64,000 nucleotides of DNA, taken from Mycolicibacterium brisbanense (GTDB taxonomy: Bacteria > Actinomycetota > Actinomycetes > Mycobacteriales > Mycobacteriaceae). The position numbers and the translations under genes were made by a program. Below, in pieces: positions 45,278 to 53,837 of the stretch. A model generated the notes under the pieces. The model did not search any database. It was given only the letters and a program-made list of their open reading frames with translations, and was not told where the DNA came from. Location of the stretch: the NCBI RefSeq assembly GCF_001570425.1, contig NZ_BCSX01000039.1, positions 272,731 through 336,730 on the forward strand. Reading direction: 5' to 3'. Within the stretch, counting starts at the first letter, position 1. Every line of letters starts with the position of its first letter.

Positions 45278-45312
45278 TTGCATCTCACTGCATAACAATG
45301 CAGAATCGCTGC
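45278..45312 (+). promoter_or_regulatory. argC promoter with ARG-box-like operator
   Basis: TTTGCA (45278-45283), 17 nt and CAGAAT (45301-45306) form a promoter whose -10 ends 6 nt before the argC ATG. CTGCATAACAATGCAG (45288-45303) is a perfect 6-bp-arm palindrome between and over these boxes; further TGCAT half-sites flank it. This is the expected place for ArgR binding, and argR lies in the same operon. Confidence 0.7.
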
Positions 45313-46347
45313 ATGACGTCTGTAGCGGTGGCAGGCGCCAGCGGCTACGCCGGTGGCGAGATCCTGCGATTACTTCTCGGCCACCCCGCGTATGCCGACG
45401 GGCGCTTGACCATAGGCGCGCTGACCGCCGCGGCAAGTGCCGGCACTGCGCTGTCCGAGCATCACCCGCATCTGCTGCCGTTGGCCTCGCGGGTGCTCGA
45501 GGCCACCGACGCTGAGGTGCTGGCCGGCCACGACGTGGTGTTTCTCGGCCTGCCGCATGGATATTCGGCTGCCCTGGCCGAACAACTCGGCCCCGACACG
45601 CTGATCATCGACTGCGGAGCGGATTTCCGGCTCACCGACACCGCGGCGTGGGAGAAATTCTACGGATCGGCGCACGCCGGCAGCTGGCCCTACGGGCTGC
45701 CCGAACTGCCCGGTGCCCGTGAGAAGCTGCGCGGCACAAAGCGTGTCGCGGTGCCGGGCTGCTATCCGACCGCTGCCCTGCTGGCCCTGCTGCCTGCCGT
45801 CGCCGCCGACCTGATCGACCCGGCCGTGACCGTCGTCGCGGTCAGCGGCGCCTCGGGGGCAGGCAAGTCGGCGAAGGTCGACCTGCTCGGCTCGGAGATC
45901 ATCGGGTCGGCACGGGCGTACAACATCGCGGGCAAGCACCGGCACACCCCCGAGATCGCCCAGGGGTTGCGCGCGGTGACCGACAAGGACGTCACCGTCT
46001 CGTTCACCCCGGTGCTGATCCCCACCGCGCGGGGCATCCTGGCGACCTGCACCGCACGCACCACCGCGTCGGAGTCCGAGATCCGGGCCGCCTACGAAAA
46101 GGCTTACGCCGCTGAGCCGTTCATTCACCTTCTGCCCGAAGGGCAGCTACCCAAGACCGGCGCGGTGATCGGCAGCAACGCCGCCCAGCTGGCGGTGGCC
46201 GTGGACGCCGAGGCGCAGACGCTCGTTGCCGTCGCAGCCATCGACAACCTGACCAAGGGCACCGGCGGCGCGGCGGTGCAGTCGATGAACCTGGCGCTGG
46301 GTTGGCCGGAGACCGAAGGACTATCGATCGTGGGAGTGGCACCGTGA
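45313..46347 (+). CDS. argC: N-acetyl-gamma-glutamyl-phosphate reductase
   Basis: Third step of arginine synthesis: NADPH-dependent reduction of N-acetylglutamyl phosphate to the semialdehyde. 344 residues. The Rossmann motif VAGASGYAGGE is at residues 6-16, the active-site cysteine is in VAVPGCYPTAA (Cys150), and the C-terminal segment has NLTKGTGGAAVQSMNLALG. The ATG at 45313 was chosen because the protein begins at the NADP strand and a -10 box ends 6 nt upstream. It heads the arg operon under the ARG-box palindrome and overlaps argJ by 4 nt (GTGA). Confidence 0.97.
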   Translation: MTSVAVAGASGYAGGEILRLLLGHPAYADGRLTIGALTAAASAGTALSEHHPHLLPLASRVLEATDAEVLAGHDVVFLGLPHGYSAALAEQLGPDTLIIDCGADFRLTDTAAWEKFYGSAHAGSWPYGLPELPGAREKLRGTKRVAVPGCYPTAALLALLPAVAADLIDPAVTVVAVSGASGAGKSAKVDLLGSEIIGSARAYNIAGKHRHTPEIAQGLRAVTDKDVTVSFTPVLIPTARGILATCTARTTASESEIRAAYEKAYAAEPFIHLLPEGQLPKTGAVIGSNAAQLAVAVDAEAQTLVAVAAIDNLTKGTGGAAVQSMNLALGWPETEGLSIVGVAP

Positions 46348-47588
46348 GTTCTGCACAGTCAGCCGAGAGCATGACCACCGAAACCAAACTGGTACGCACG
46401 CAAGGAGTTACCGCGGCGGCAGGCTTCCGCGCCGCGGGAATCGCGGCGGGCATCAAGGCGTCCGGAGCTCCGGATCTGGCGCTGGTGTTCAACGAAGGCC
46501 CCGACTATGCGGCGGCAGGCGTGTTCACCAGCAACCAGATCAAGGCCGCGCCGGTGCTGTGGTCCCAGCAGGTGCTCACCACCGGCCGGCTGCGCGCAGT
46601 CATCCTGAATTCGGGCGGCGCCAACGCCTGCACGGGTGCCCTGGGCTTTCAGGACGCCCACGCCACCGCCGAGGGCGTGGCCGCAGCCCTGAGCGATTGG
46701 GGCACCGAGACCGGTGCCATCGAGGTCGCGGTGTGCTCCACGGGCCTGATCGGTGACCGGCTGCCGATGGACAAGGTGCTGGCCGGGGTGACCGAGATCG
46801 TGCACGAGTTGGCCGGGGGTCTGACCGGCGGCGAGGACGCTGCCCGAGCCATCATGACTACCGACACCGTGCCCAAACAGGTTGCGCTGCACCATTCGGT
46901 GGCATCGGGGGAGAACTGGGTCCTGGGCGGCATGGCCAAGGGTGCCGGGATGATGGCGCCGTCGCTGGCCACCATGCTGGTGGTGCTGACCACCGACGCC
47001 GTGGCCGACGCCGATGCGCTGAACTCGGCGCTGCGCCGGGCCTCCGCGCTGACCTTCGACCGCCTCGACATCGACGGCAGCTGTTCCACCAACGACACGG
47101 TGCTGCTGCTCGCTTCCGGGGCCAGCGAGATTCGGCCCAGCCAAAGCGATCTCGACGACGCGGTGCTGCGGGTGTGCGAGGACCTGTGCACGCAGCTGCA
47201 GGCCGACGCCGAAGGTGTCACGAAACGCGTCGTCATCACGGTCACCGGTGCGGTGAGCGAGCAGGAAGCCGTCGTCGCGGCCCGGGCCATCGCACGCGAC
47301 AGCCTGGTCAAGACCGCTCTGTTCGGTTCGGACCCCAACTGGGGCCGGGTGCTGGCCGCTGTCGGCATCGCCCCCGTCAGCCTCGATCCGCAGCGAATCA
47401 GTGTGTCCTTCAACGGATCACCGGTGTGCATCGACGGTGCCGGCGCGCCGGGCGCGCGTGAGGTGGATCTGTCTGGGGAGGATATCGCCGTCGTCGTCAA
47501 CCTGGCCGTCGGCGACGCGTCGGCGTCCATCAGGACCACCGACCTGTCGCACGCCTACGTCGAAGAGAACTCGGCCTACAGCTCATGA
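46344..47588 (+). CDS. argJ: Bifunctional ornithine acetyltransferase / N-acetylglutamate synthase
   Basis: ArgJ recycles the acetyl group from N-acetylornithine to glutamate. 414 residues; a Ntn-type protein that cleaves itself before the nucleophile threonine in MMAPSLATML (Thr210). ILNSGGANACTG, CSTGLIGDRLPM and the C-terminal FGSDPNWGRVLAAVG are typical. The GTG start at 46344 overlaps the argC stop by 4 nt; ATG 46371 is an alternative nine codons later. It is coupled to argB by an ATGA overlap. Confidence 0.96.
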   Translation: MSSAQSAESMTTETKLVRTQGVTAAAGFRAAGIAAGIKASGAPDLALVFNEGPDYAAAGVFTSNQIKAAPVLWSQQVLTTGRLRAVILNSGGANACTGALGFQDAHATAEGVAAALSDWGTETGAIEVAVCSTGLIGDRLPMDKVLAGVTEIVHELAGGLTGGEDAARAIMTTDTVPKQVALHHSVASGENWVLGGMAKGAGMMAPSLATMLVVLTTDAVADADALNSALRRASALTFDRLDIDGSCSTNDTVLLLASGASEIRPSQSDLDDAVLRVCEDLCTQLQADAEGVTKRVVITVTGAVSEQEAVVAARAIARDSLVKTALFGSDPNWGRVLAAVGIAPVSLDPQRISVSFNGSPVCIDGAGAPGAREVDLSGEDIAVVVNLAVGDASASIRTTDLSHAYVEENSAYSS

Positions 47589-48457
47589 GTTTGTCCACGC
47601 CGATAAAAGCACAGGTGCTGGCGGCGGCATTACCGTGGCTCAAGCAGCTGCACGGCAAGATCGTCGTGGTCAAGTACGGCGGCAACGCCATGACCGACGA
47701 GACCCTCAAGGCCGCATTCGCCGCCGACATGGTGTTTCTGCGCAATTGCGGCATCCACCCGGTCGTGGTGCACGGCGGTGGTCCGCAGATCAGTGCCATG
47801 CTCAAAAAGCTCGGCATCGCAGGTGATTTCAAGGGCGGGTTCCGGGTGACCACACCCGAGGTGCTCGACGTGGCACGCATGGTGCTGTTCGGTCAGGTGG
47901 GGCGCGAACTGGTCAACCTGATCAACGCGCACGGCCCGTATGCCGTCGGGGTCACCGGTGAGGACGCGCAACTGTTCACCGCGGTGCGGCGCAGCGTCAA
48001 CGTCGACGGTGTGGCCACCGACATCGGCCTGGTCGGCGACGTTGAGCACGTGAACGCCGGGTCGTTGCTGGATCTCATTGCCGCAGGGCGTATTCCGGTG
48101 GTGTCGACCATCGCCCCCGATGCCGACGGGGTGGTACACAACATCAACGCCGACACCGCGGCGGCCGCCCTGGCCGAGGCGCTGGGTGCGGAGAAGCTCG
48201 TGATGCTCACCGATGTCGAAGGGCTGTACACGGATTGGCCCGACCGCGATTCGCTGGTCAGTGAGATCGATGCGGCCGCACTCACTCAGCTTTTACCGCG
48301 CCTGGAATCCGGCATGGTGCCCAAGATCGAGGCCTGCCTACGAGCCGTGGGCGGCGGCGTGCCCAGCGCGCACGTGATCGACGGCCGCGTCGAGCACTGC
48401 GTGCTGGTCGAACTGTTCACCGACGAAGGAACCGGGACCAAGGTGGTCAAAGAATGA
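47585..48457 (+). CDS. argB: Acetylglutamate kinase
   Basis: Phosphorylates N-acetylglutamate with ATP, the step usually feedback-inhibited by arginine. 290 residues of amino-acid-kinase fold: VVKYGGNAM with the catalytic lysine near residue 30, VVVHGGGPQISAML, GVTGEDAQLF, and the late NADTAAAALAEALGAEKLVMLTD segment in outline. The N-terminal helix SLSTPIKAQVLAAALPWLKQ is the kind found in arginine-sensitive hexameric enzymes. It overlaps both argJ and argD by 4 nt (ATGA). Confidence 0.97.
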   Translation: MSLSTPIKAQVLAAALPWLKQLHGKIVVVKYGGNAMTDETLKAAFAADMVFLRNCGIHPVVVHGGGPQISAMLKKLGIAGDFKGGFRVTTPEVLDVARMVLFGQVGRELVNLINAHGPYAVGVTGEDAQLFTAVRRSVNVDGVATDIGLVGDVEHVNAGSLLDLIAAGRIPVVSTIAPDADGVVHNINADTAAAALAEALGAEKLVMLTDVEGLYTDWPDRDSLVSEIDAAALTQLLPRLESGMVPKIEACLRAVGGGVPSAHVIDGRVEHCVLVELFTDEGTGTKVVKE

Positions 48458-49620
48458 CTCTGCAAGACCGCTGGGAAGCGGTGATGATGAACAACTACGG
48501 CACCCCGCCGCTGGCGTTGGCCAGCGGGGACGGTGCGGTGGTCACCGACACCGACGGCAAGCAGTATCTCGACCTGCTCGGCGGTATCGCGGTGAACCTG
48601 CTCGGACACCGCCACCCCGCGGTCATCGAGGCCGTCACCGCGCAGCTCAACACGCTCGGACACACCTCGAATCTCTATGCCACCGAACCGGGTATCGCGC
48701 TGGCCGAGGCCCTGGTCGGGCACCTCGGGGCACCGGCTCGCGCGTTCTTCTGCAATTCGGGCACCGAGGCCAACGAGGTCGCGTTCAAGATCACCCGGCT
48801 CACCGGGAAGACGAACATCGTTGCGGCGCAAGGCGCTTTCCACGGCCGCACGATGGGCTCGCTGGCGCTGACCGGCCAGCCCACCAAGCAGGCGCCGTTC
48901 GAACCGTTGCCGGGCAACGTCACTCATGTGCCCTACGGCGACGTCGACGCTCTCGCCGCCGCAGTTGACGCCACCACGGCCGCGGTGTTCCTCGAACCGA
49001 TCATGGGGGAGGGCGGGGTCGTCGTGCCGCCGGCCGGGTACCTGGTCGCCGCGCGCGAGATCACCGCGAAACACGGTGCGCTGCTGGTCCTCGACGAGGT
49101 GCAGACCGGGGTGGGCCGCACCGGGGCTTTCTTCGCCCATCAGCACGACGGCATCACCCCGGACGTGGTGACGCTGGCCAAGGGGCTCGGCGGCGGACTG
49201 CCGATCGGTGCCTGCCTGGCCGTCGGCGCCGCGGGCGACCTGCTGACCCCGGGTCTGCACGGCAGCACGTTCGGCGGCAACCCGGTGTGCACGGCCGCAG
49301 CGCTCGGCGTTCTGCGTGCGCTGTCCGACGGCGACCTCATCGCGCGTGCCGGTGTGCTCGGCAAGACCATCGGCCACGGCATCGAGGAGCTGAGCCATCC
49401 ACTCGTCGACCACGTCCGCGGCAAGGGCCTGTTGCAGGGCATCGTGCTGACCGCGCCCAGTGCCAAGGCTGTCGAATCGGCCGCTCGCGAGGCGGGTTTC
49501 CTGGTCAACGCGGCCGCCGCCGACGTGATCCGGTTGGCGCCGCCGCTGATCATCACCGAGGACCAGATCAACCAGTTCCTCACCGCGCTACCCGCGGTGC
49601 TCGACGAGGGGGCCAAATGA
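48454..49620 (+). CDS. argD: Acetylornithine aminotransferase
   Basis: PLP-dependent class III aminotransferase converting N-acetylglutamate semialdehyde to N-acetylornithine, 388 residues. Seen are NSGTEANEVAFKITR, the GAFHGRTMGSLALTGQ phosphate loop, VLDEVQTGVGRTG with the PLP aspartate, and TLAKGLGGGLPIGA with the Schiff-base lysine. ATGA overlaps link it to argB and argF. Confidence 0.97.
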   Translation: MTLQDRWEAVMMNNYGTPPLALASGDGAVVTDTDGKQYLDLLGGIAVNLLGHRHPAVIEAVTAQLNTLGHTSNLYATEPGIALAEALVGHLGAPARAFFCNSGTEANEVAFKITRLTGKTNIVAAQGAFHGRTMGSLALTGQPTKQAPFEPLPGNVTHVPYGDVDALAAAVDATTAAVFLEPIMGEGGVVVPPAGYLVAAREITAKHGALLVLDEVQTGVGRTGAFFAHQHDGITPDVVTLAKGLGGGLPIGACLAVGAAGDLLTPGLHGSTFGGNPVCTAAALGVLRALSDGDLIARAGVLGKTIGHGIEELSHPLVDHVRGKGLLQGIVLTAPSAKAVESAAREAGFLVNAAAADVIRLAPPLIITEDQINQFLTALPAVLDEGAK

Positions 49621-50549
49621 CCCGACATTTCCTACGTGACGACGACCTGACGCCCGACGAACAAGCCGAAGTGCTCGCGCTGGCCGCCGAGCTCAAGAAG
49701 GCGCCGTTCTCTCTTCGCCCGCTGGAAGGCCCGCGCGGCGTCGGGGTCATCTTCGAGAAGAACTCGACCCGCACCCGGTTCTCGTTCGAGATGGGCATCT
49801 CCCAGCTGGGCGGGCATGCAGTCGTGGTCGACGGCCGCAGCATGCAGCTCGGCCGCGAGGAGACGCTGGAGGACACCGGTGCGGTGCTGTCCCGCTACGT
49901 CGACGCGATCGTCTGGCGCACCTTCGCCCAGGAACGCCTGATGGCCATGGCGTCCGGGGCGACCGTGCCGATCATCAACGCGCTCTCCGACGATTTTCAC
50001 CCGTGCCAGGTACTGGCCGACCTGCAGACCCTGGCCGAACGCAAGGGCGGTGTGGCCGCGCTCCAAGGCTTGACCATGACGTACCTGGGCGACGGCGCCA
50101 ACAATATGGCGCACTCGTTGATGATCGGCGGCGTCACGGCAGGCATCAGTGTCACCATCGCCGCGCCCGACGGTTTCGGGCCCGACCCGCAGTACGTCGA
50201 CGCAGCCCGCAAGCGTGCCGCGGAGACCGGCGCGTCGGTGACCGTGACCGATGACCCGCGGGCCGCGGTCGACGGCGTCGACGTGATCGTCACCGATACC
50301 TGGACGTCGATGGGCCAGGAGAACGACGGCCTCGACCGGGTCCGCCCGTTCCGCCCGTTCCAGGTCAACAGCGACCTGCTCAAGCTGGCCGACGCCGAAG
50401 CCGTTGTGCTGCATTGTCTTCCGGCTCACCGCGGTTACGAGATCACCGATGAGGTGATCGACGGCCCGCAGAGCGCGGTGTTCGACGAGGCCGAGAACCG
50501 GTTGCACGCGCAGAAGGCGCTGCTGGCCTGGCTACTGGCGCGCGTCTGA
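49617..50549 (+). CDS. argF: Ornithine carbamoyltransferase
   Basis: Condenses ornithine with carbamoyl phosphate to citrulline. 310 residues with the carbamoyl-phosphate motif EKNSTRTRFSFE near residue 47, DDFHPCQVLADLQT, TDTWTSMGQE and the ornithine-binding HCLPAHRG. The ATG at 49617 overlaps the argD stop by 4 nt; a longer upstream frame is only antisense-like overlap with argD and is rejected. argR follows after 7 nt. Confidence 0.97.
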   Translation: MTRHFLRDDDLTPDEQAEVLALAAELKKAPFSLRPLEGPRGVGVIFEKNSTRTRFSFEMGISQLGGHAVVVDGRSMQLGREETLEDTGAVLSRYVDAIVWRTFAQERLMAMASGATVPIINALSDDFHPCQVLADLQTLAERKGGVAALQGLTMTYLGDGANNMAHSLMIGGVTAGISVTIAAPDGFGPDPQYVDAARKRAAETGASVTVTDDPRAAVDGVDVIVTDTWTSMGQENDGLDRVRPFRPFQVNSDLLKLADAEAVVLHCLPAHRGYEITDEVIDGPQSAVFDEAENRLHAQKALLAWLLARV

Positions 50550-50556
50550 GCCGGCC

Positions 50557-51033
50557 ATGAGTTCTCCGACCCGAGTCGGCCGCCAGGCCCGCATCGTCGC
50601 TCTCCTGTCGTCACGCGCCGTGAGCAGTCAGACGGAGCTGGCGAGCCTACTGGCCGACGAAGGCATCGAGGTCACCCAGGCCACGCTGTCGCGGGACCTG
50701 GAGGAACTCGGCGCCGTCAAACTGCGCGGCGCCGACGGAGGCGTCGGGGTCTACGTCGTCCCGGAAGACGGCAGCCCCGTGCGCGGGGTGTCAGGCGGAA
50801 CCGAGCGGCTGACCCGATTGATGGGGGAGTTGCTGGTTTCCACCGATGCCAGCGCTAACCTTGCCGTGCTGCGCACCCCGCCCGGGGCCGCGCACTACCT
50901 GGCCAGCGCCATCGACCGCGCAGCCCTGCCCTATGTGGTCGGCACCATCGCCGGTGACGACACCATCGCGGTGGTGGCGCGCGAACCGATGACCGGCGCC
51001 GAGTTGGCCACCACCCTCGAAAACCTGAAATAG
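50557..51033 (+). CDS. argR: Arginine repressor ArgR
   Basis: A 158-residue ArgR. The N-terminal winged helix (RQARIVALLSSRAVSSQTELASLL, with ATLSRDLEELGAVKL) binds ARG boxes. The C-terminal trimerisation and arginine-binding domain has GAAHYLASAIDRA and VGTIAGDDTIAVVAR with the ligand-contacting Asp pair. It is expressed within the operon it is expected to repress; the palindrome at 45288-45303 is the likely target. argG follows after 23 nt. Confidence 0.96.
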   Translation: MSSPTRVGRQARIVALLSSRAVSSQTELASLLADEGIEVTQATLSRDLEELGAVKLRGADGGVGVYVVPEDGSPVRGVSGGTERLTRLMGELLVSTDASANLAVLRTPPGAAHYLASAIDRAALPYVVGTIAGDDTIAVVAREPMTGAELATTLENLK

Positions 51034-51056
51034 AGCCCAACACAAGGAGATTGCTC

Positions 51057-52256
51057 ATGTCCGACCGCGTCATTTTGGCGTACTCCGGAGGTCTCGACAC
51101 CTCGGTGGCGATCAGCTGGATCGGTAAGGAAACCGGCCGCGAGGTCGTCGCCGTCGCCATCGACCTCGGCCAGGGTGGCGAGGACATGGAGGTCGTGCGG
51201 CAGCGGGCGCTGGATTGCGGCGCCGTGGAGGCGGTCGTGGTCGATGCGCGCGACGAGTTCGCGAACGAGTACTGCCTGCCCACCATCCAGTCCAACGCGC
51301 TGTACATGGACCGCTACCCGCTGGTCTCGGCGATCAGCCGGCCGCTGATCGTCAAGCACCTGGTGGCCGCCGCGCGTGAGCACAACGGCGGCATCGTCGC
51401 CCACGGCTGCACCGGCAAGGGCAACGACCAGGTCCGCTTCGAGGTCGGCTTCGCCTCGCTGGCACCCGATCTCGAGGTGCTCGCCCCGGTTCGCGACTAC
51501 GCCTGGACCCGCGAGAAGGCCATCGCCTTCGCCGAGGAGAACGCGATCCCGATCAACGTCACCAAGCGCTCACCGTTCTCCATCGACCAGAACGTGTGGG
51601 GCCGCGCGGTCGAGACCGGCTTCCTCGAGCACCTGTGGAACGCGCCCACCAAGGACGTCTACGACTACACCGAGGATCCGACGGTCCACTGGAACACCCC
51701 CGACGAGGTCATCGTCGGGTTCGACAAGGGTGTGCCGGTCTCCATCGACGGCAAGCCGGTCACCGTGCTCGAGGCCATCGTCGAGCTCAACCGCCGCGCA
51801 GGAGCTCAGGGTGTCGGCCGCCTCGACGTGGTGGAGGATCGGCTGGTCGGCATCAAGAGCCGCGAGATCTACGAGGCCCCGGGCGCCATGGTGCTCATCA
51901 CCGCGCACACCGAGCTGGAGCACGTCACGCTCGAACGTGAGCTGGGCCGGTTCAAGCGCACCACCGACCAGAAGTGGGGCGAGCTGGTGTACGACGGCCT
52001 GTGGTACTCGCCGCTGAAGCGGGCCCTGGAGTCGTTCGTCGCACACACCCAGGAGCACGTCACCGGCGAGATCCGGCTGGTGCTGCACGGCGGACACATC
52101 GCCGTCAACGGCCGGCGTAGCCCGGAGTCGCTCTACGACTTCAACCTCGCCACCTACGACGAGGGCGACAGCTTCGACCAGTCCAATGCCAAGGGCTTCG
52201 TGCACGTGCACGGTCTGTCGTCGAAGATCTCGGCCAAGCGCGACCTGGGCCTGTAA
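51057..52256 (+). CDS. argG: Argininosuccinate synthase
   Basis: ATP-dependent joining of citrulline and aspartate. 399 residues with the N-type ATP pyrophosphatase loop LAYSGGLDTSVAISW at the start, HGCTGKGNDQVRFE, and SIDGKPVTVLEAIVELN. The ATG at 51057 is used, as AAGGAG lies 8 nt upstream; an in-frame ATG two codons earlier sits too near that site. It is separated from argH by an 89-nt gap containing a hairpin repeat. Confidence 0.97.
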   Translation: MSDRVILAYSGGLDTSVAISWIGKETGREVVAVAIDLGQGGEDMEVVRQRALDCGAVEAVVVDARDEFANEYCLPTIQSNALYMDRYPLVSAISRPLIVKHLVAAAREHNGGIVAHGCTGKGNDQVRFEVGFASLAPDLEVLAPVRDYAWTREKAIAFAEENAIPINVTKRSPFSIDQNVWGRAVETGFLEHLWNAPTKDVYDYTEDPTVHWNTPDEVIVGFDKGVPVSIDGKPVTVLEAIVELNRRAGAQGVGRLDVVEDRLVGIKSREIYEAPGAMVLITAHTELEHVTLERELGRFKRTTDQKWGELVYDGLWYSPLKRALESFVAHTQEHVTGEIRLVLHGGHIAVNGRRSPESLYDFNLATYDEGDSFDQSNAKGFVHVHGLSSKISAKRDLGL

Positions 52257-52268
52257 GCAGCAAGCACC

Positions 52269-52328
52269 GCGAGCGTGCGTGTCTGCTGCCCGACACGCCG
52301 TGCAGAACCTGCAGACGCGCACGCTCGC
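52269..52328. repeat. Interspersed inverted-repeat element, copy 2 (between argG and argH)
   Basis: Arms 52269-52286 (GCGAGCGTGCGTGTCTGC) and 52311-52328 are inverted repeats matching at 17 of 18 positions with a 24-nt loop that again holds CGACACGCCG. The left arm is identical to that of copy 1. In mRNA it would form a stable hairpin between argG and argH. Confidence 0.85.
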
Positions 52329-52345
52329 ACAGCAGTGAGGGTGAC

Positions 52346-53770
52346 ATGAGTAGCAACGACGGAACCACCAACGAAGGTTCCCTGTGGGGCGGCCGGTTCA
52401 CCGACGGGCCGTCGGAAGCCCTTGCCGCGCTGAGCAAGTCGACGCATTTCGACTGGGCGCTGGCTCCATATGACGTGCGGGCCTCCAAGGCACACGCCCG
52501 GGTGCTGCACCGCGCAGGTCTGCTCACCGACGAGCAGCGCGACGGGTTGCTGGCCGGCCTGGACAGCCTCGGCGAAGACCTCGCCGACGGAAGCTTCGGC
52601 CCGCTGCCCAGTGACGAGGACGTGCACGGTGCCCTGGAGCGTGGCCTGATCGACCGGGTCGGCCCCGACCTCGGCGGCCGGTTGCGGGCCGGGCGGTCGC
52701 GAAACGACCAGGTGGCCACGCTGTTCCGGATGTGGCTGCGCGACGCCATCACCACTGTCGGCAACGGCGTGCTGGACGTGGCGGCCGCACTGGCCACCCA
52801 GGCCGCGGCGCACCCGACGGCGATCATGCCCGGCAAGACACATCTGCAGTCGGCACAGCCGGTGCTGCTGGCACATCATCTGCTGGCCCATGCGCATCCG
52901 CTGCTGCGCGACGCGGATCGCCTCATCGACCTCGACAAGCGGGCGGCGGTGTCGCCCTACGGATCCGGCGCGCTGGCCGGTTCGTCGCTGGGACTGGACC
53001 CCGACGCCATCGCCGAGGAACTCGGGTTCACCGCAGCCGCCGACAATTCGATCGACGCCACGGCCTCGCGGGATTTCGCCGCGGAGGCAGCCTTTGTGTT
53101 CGCGATGATCGCGGTCGACCTGTCACGGTTGGCCGAAGACATCATCCTCTGGAGCACAACGGAATTCGGTTACGTCACCCTGCACGACGCATGGTCGACG
53201 GGCAGTTCGATCATGCCGCAGAAGAAGAACCCCGACATCGCCGAGTTGGCGCGCGGCAAGTCCGGCCGGCTGATCGGCAATCTCACCGGGCTGCTCGCGA
53301 CGCTCAAGGCCCAGCCGCTGGCCTACAACCGGGACCTGCAAGAAGACAAGGAGCCGGTGTTCGACTCGGTCGCGCAGCTGCAGCTGCTGCTGCCTGCGGT
53401 GGCCGGGTTGGTGGGCACGCTGACGTTCGACACGGACCGGATGGCGGCGCTGGCCCCGCAGGGCTACACGCTGGCCACCGATATCGCCGAATGGATGGTG
53501 CGCCAAGGTATTCCGTTCCGGATCGCGCACGAGGCGGCCGGTGCGGCGGTACGCACGGCCGAGGCCCGCGGGGTCGGGTTGGAGGAGCTGGCCGACGACG
53601 AGCTGGCAGGCATCCATCCCGGGCTCACGGCGCAGGTGCGTGAGGTGCTGACCATTGCCGGGTCGGTCAACTCCCGCGACGCCCGCGGCGGCACCGCCCC
53701 GATCCAGGTGGCCAAGCAACTCGGCGTGGTGCGTGACACGCTGGATCAGTTGCGGGTCCGGCTCCGCTGA
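52346..53770 (+). CDS. argH: Argininosuccinate lyase
   Basis: Last step of arginine synthesis: argininosuccinate to arginine and fumarate. 474 residues of the fumarase/aspartase superfamily. The N-terminal LWGGRFTDGPSEALAALSKS, AGRSRNDQVATLFRMWLRD, TFLQSAQPVL-type region HLQSAQPVLLAHH, and the superfamily signature GSSIMPQKKNPDIAE with the catalytic serine are present. The ATG has a GAGGGTGAC ribosome site after the hairpin repeat. Confidence 0.97.
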   Translation: MSSNDGTTNEGSLWGGRFTDGPSEALAALSKSTHFDWALAPYDVRASKAHARVLHRAGLLTDEQRDGLLAGLDSLGEDLADGSFGPLPSDEDVHGALERGLIDRVGPDLGGRLRAGRSRNDQVATLFRMWLRDAITTVGNGVLDVAAALATQAAAHPTAIMPGKTHLQSAQPVLLAHHLLAHAHPLLRDADRLIDLDKRAAVSPYGSGALAGSSLGLDPDAIAEELGFTAAADNSIDATASRDFAAEAAFVFAMIAVDLSRLAEDIILWSTTEFGYVTLHDAWSTGSSIMPQKKNPDIAELARGKSGRLIGNLTGLLATLKAQPLAYNRDLQEDKEPVFDSVAQLQLLLPAVAGLVGTLTFDTDRMAALAPQGYTLATDIAEWMVRQGIPFRIAHEAAGAAVRTAEARGVGLEELADDELAGIHPGLTAQVREVLTIAGSVNSRDARGGTAPIQVAKQLGVVRDTLDQLRVRLR

Positions 53771-53782
53771 ACCTGCGCTAAG

Positions 53783-53832
53783 CCGGTTTTGCTCCTCGCG
53801 TGCGCTGAACCGGTTTTGCTCCTCGCGTGCGC
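53783..53832. repeat. Tandem direct repeat after argH
   Basis: Two identical 23-nt copies (53783-53805 and 53810-53832) with a 27-nt period lie in the 67-nt gap between the convergent argH and ABC-F genes. They contain CCGGTTTTGCTCC. No stem long enough for a typical terminator was seen. Confidence 0.85.
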
Positions 53833-53837
53833 GGATC

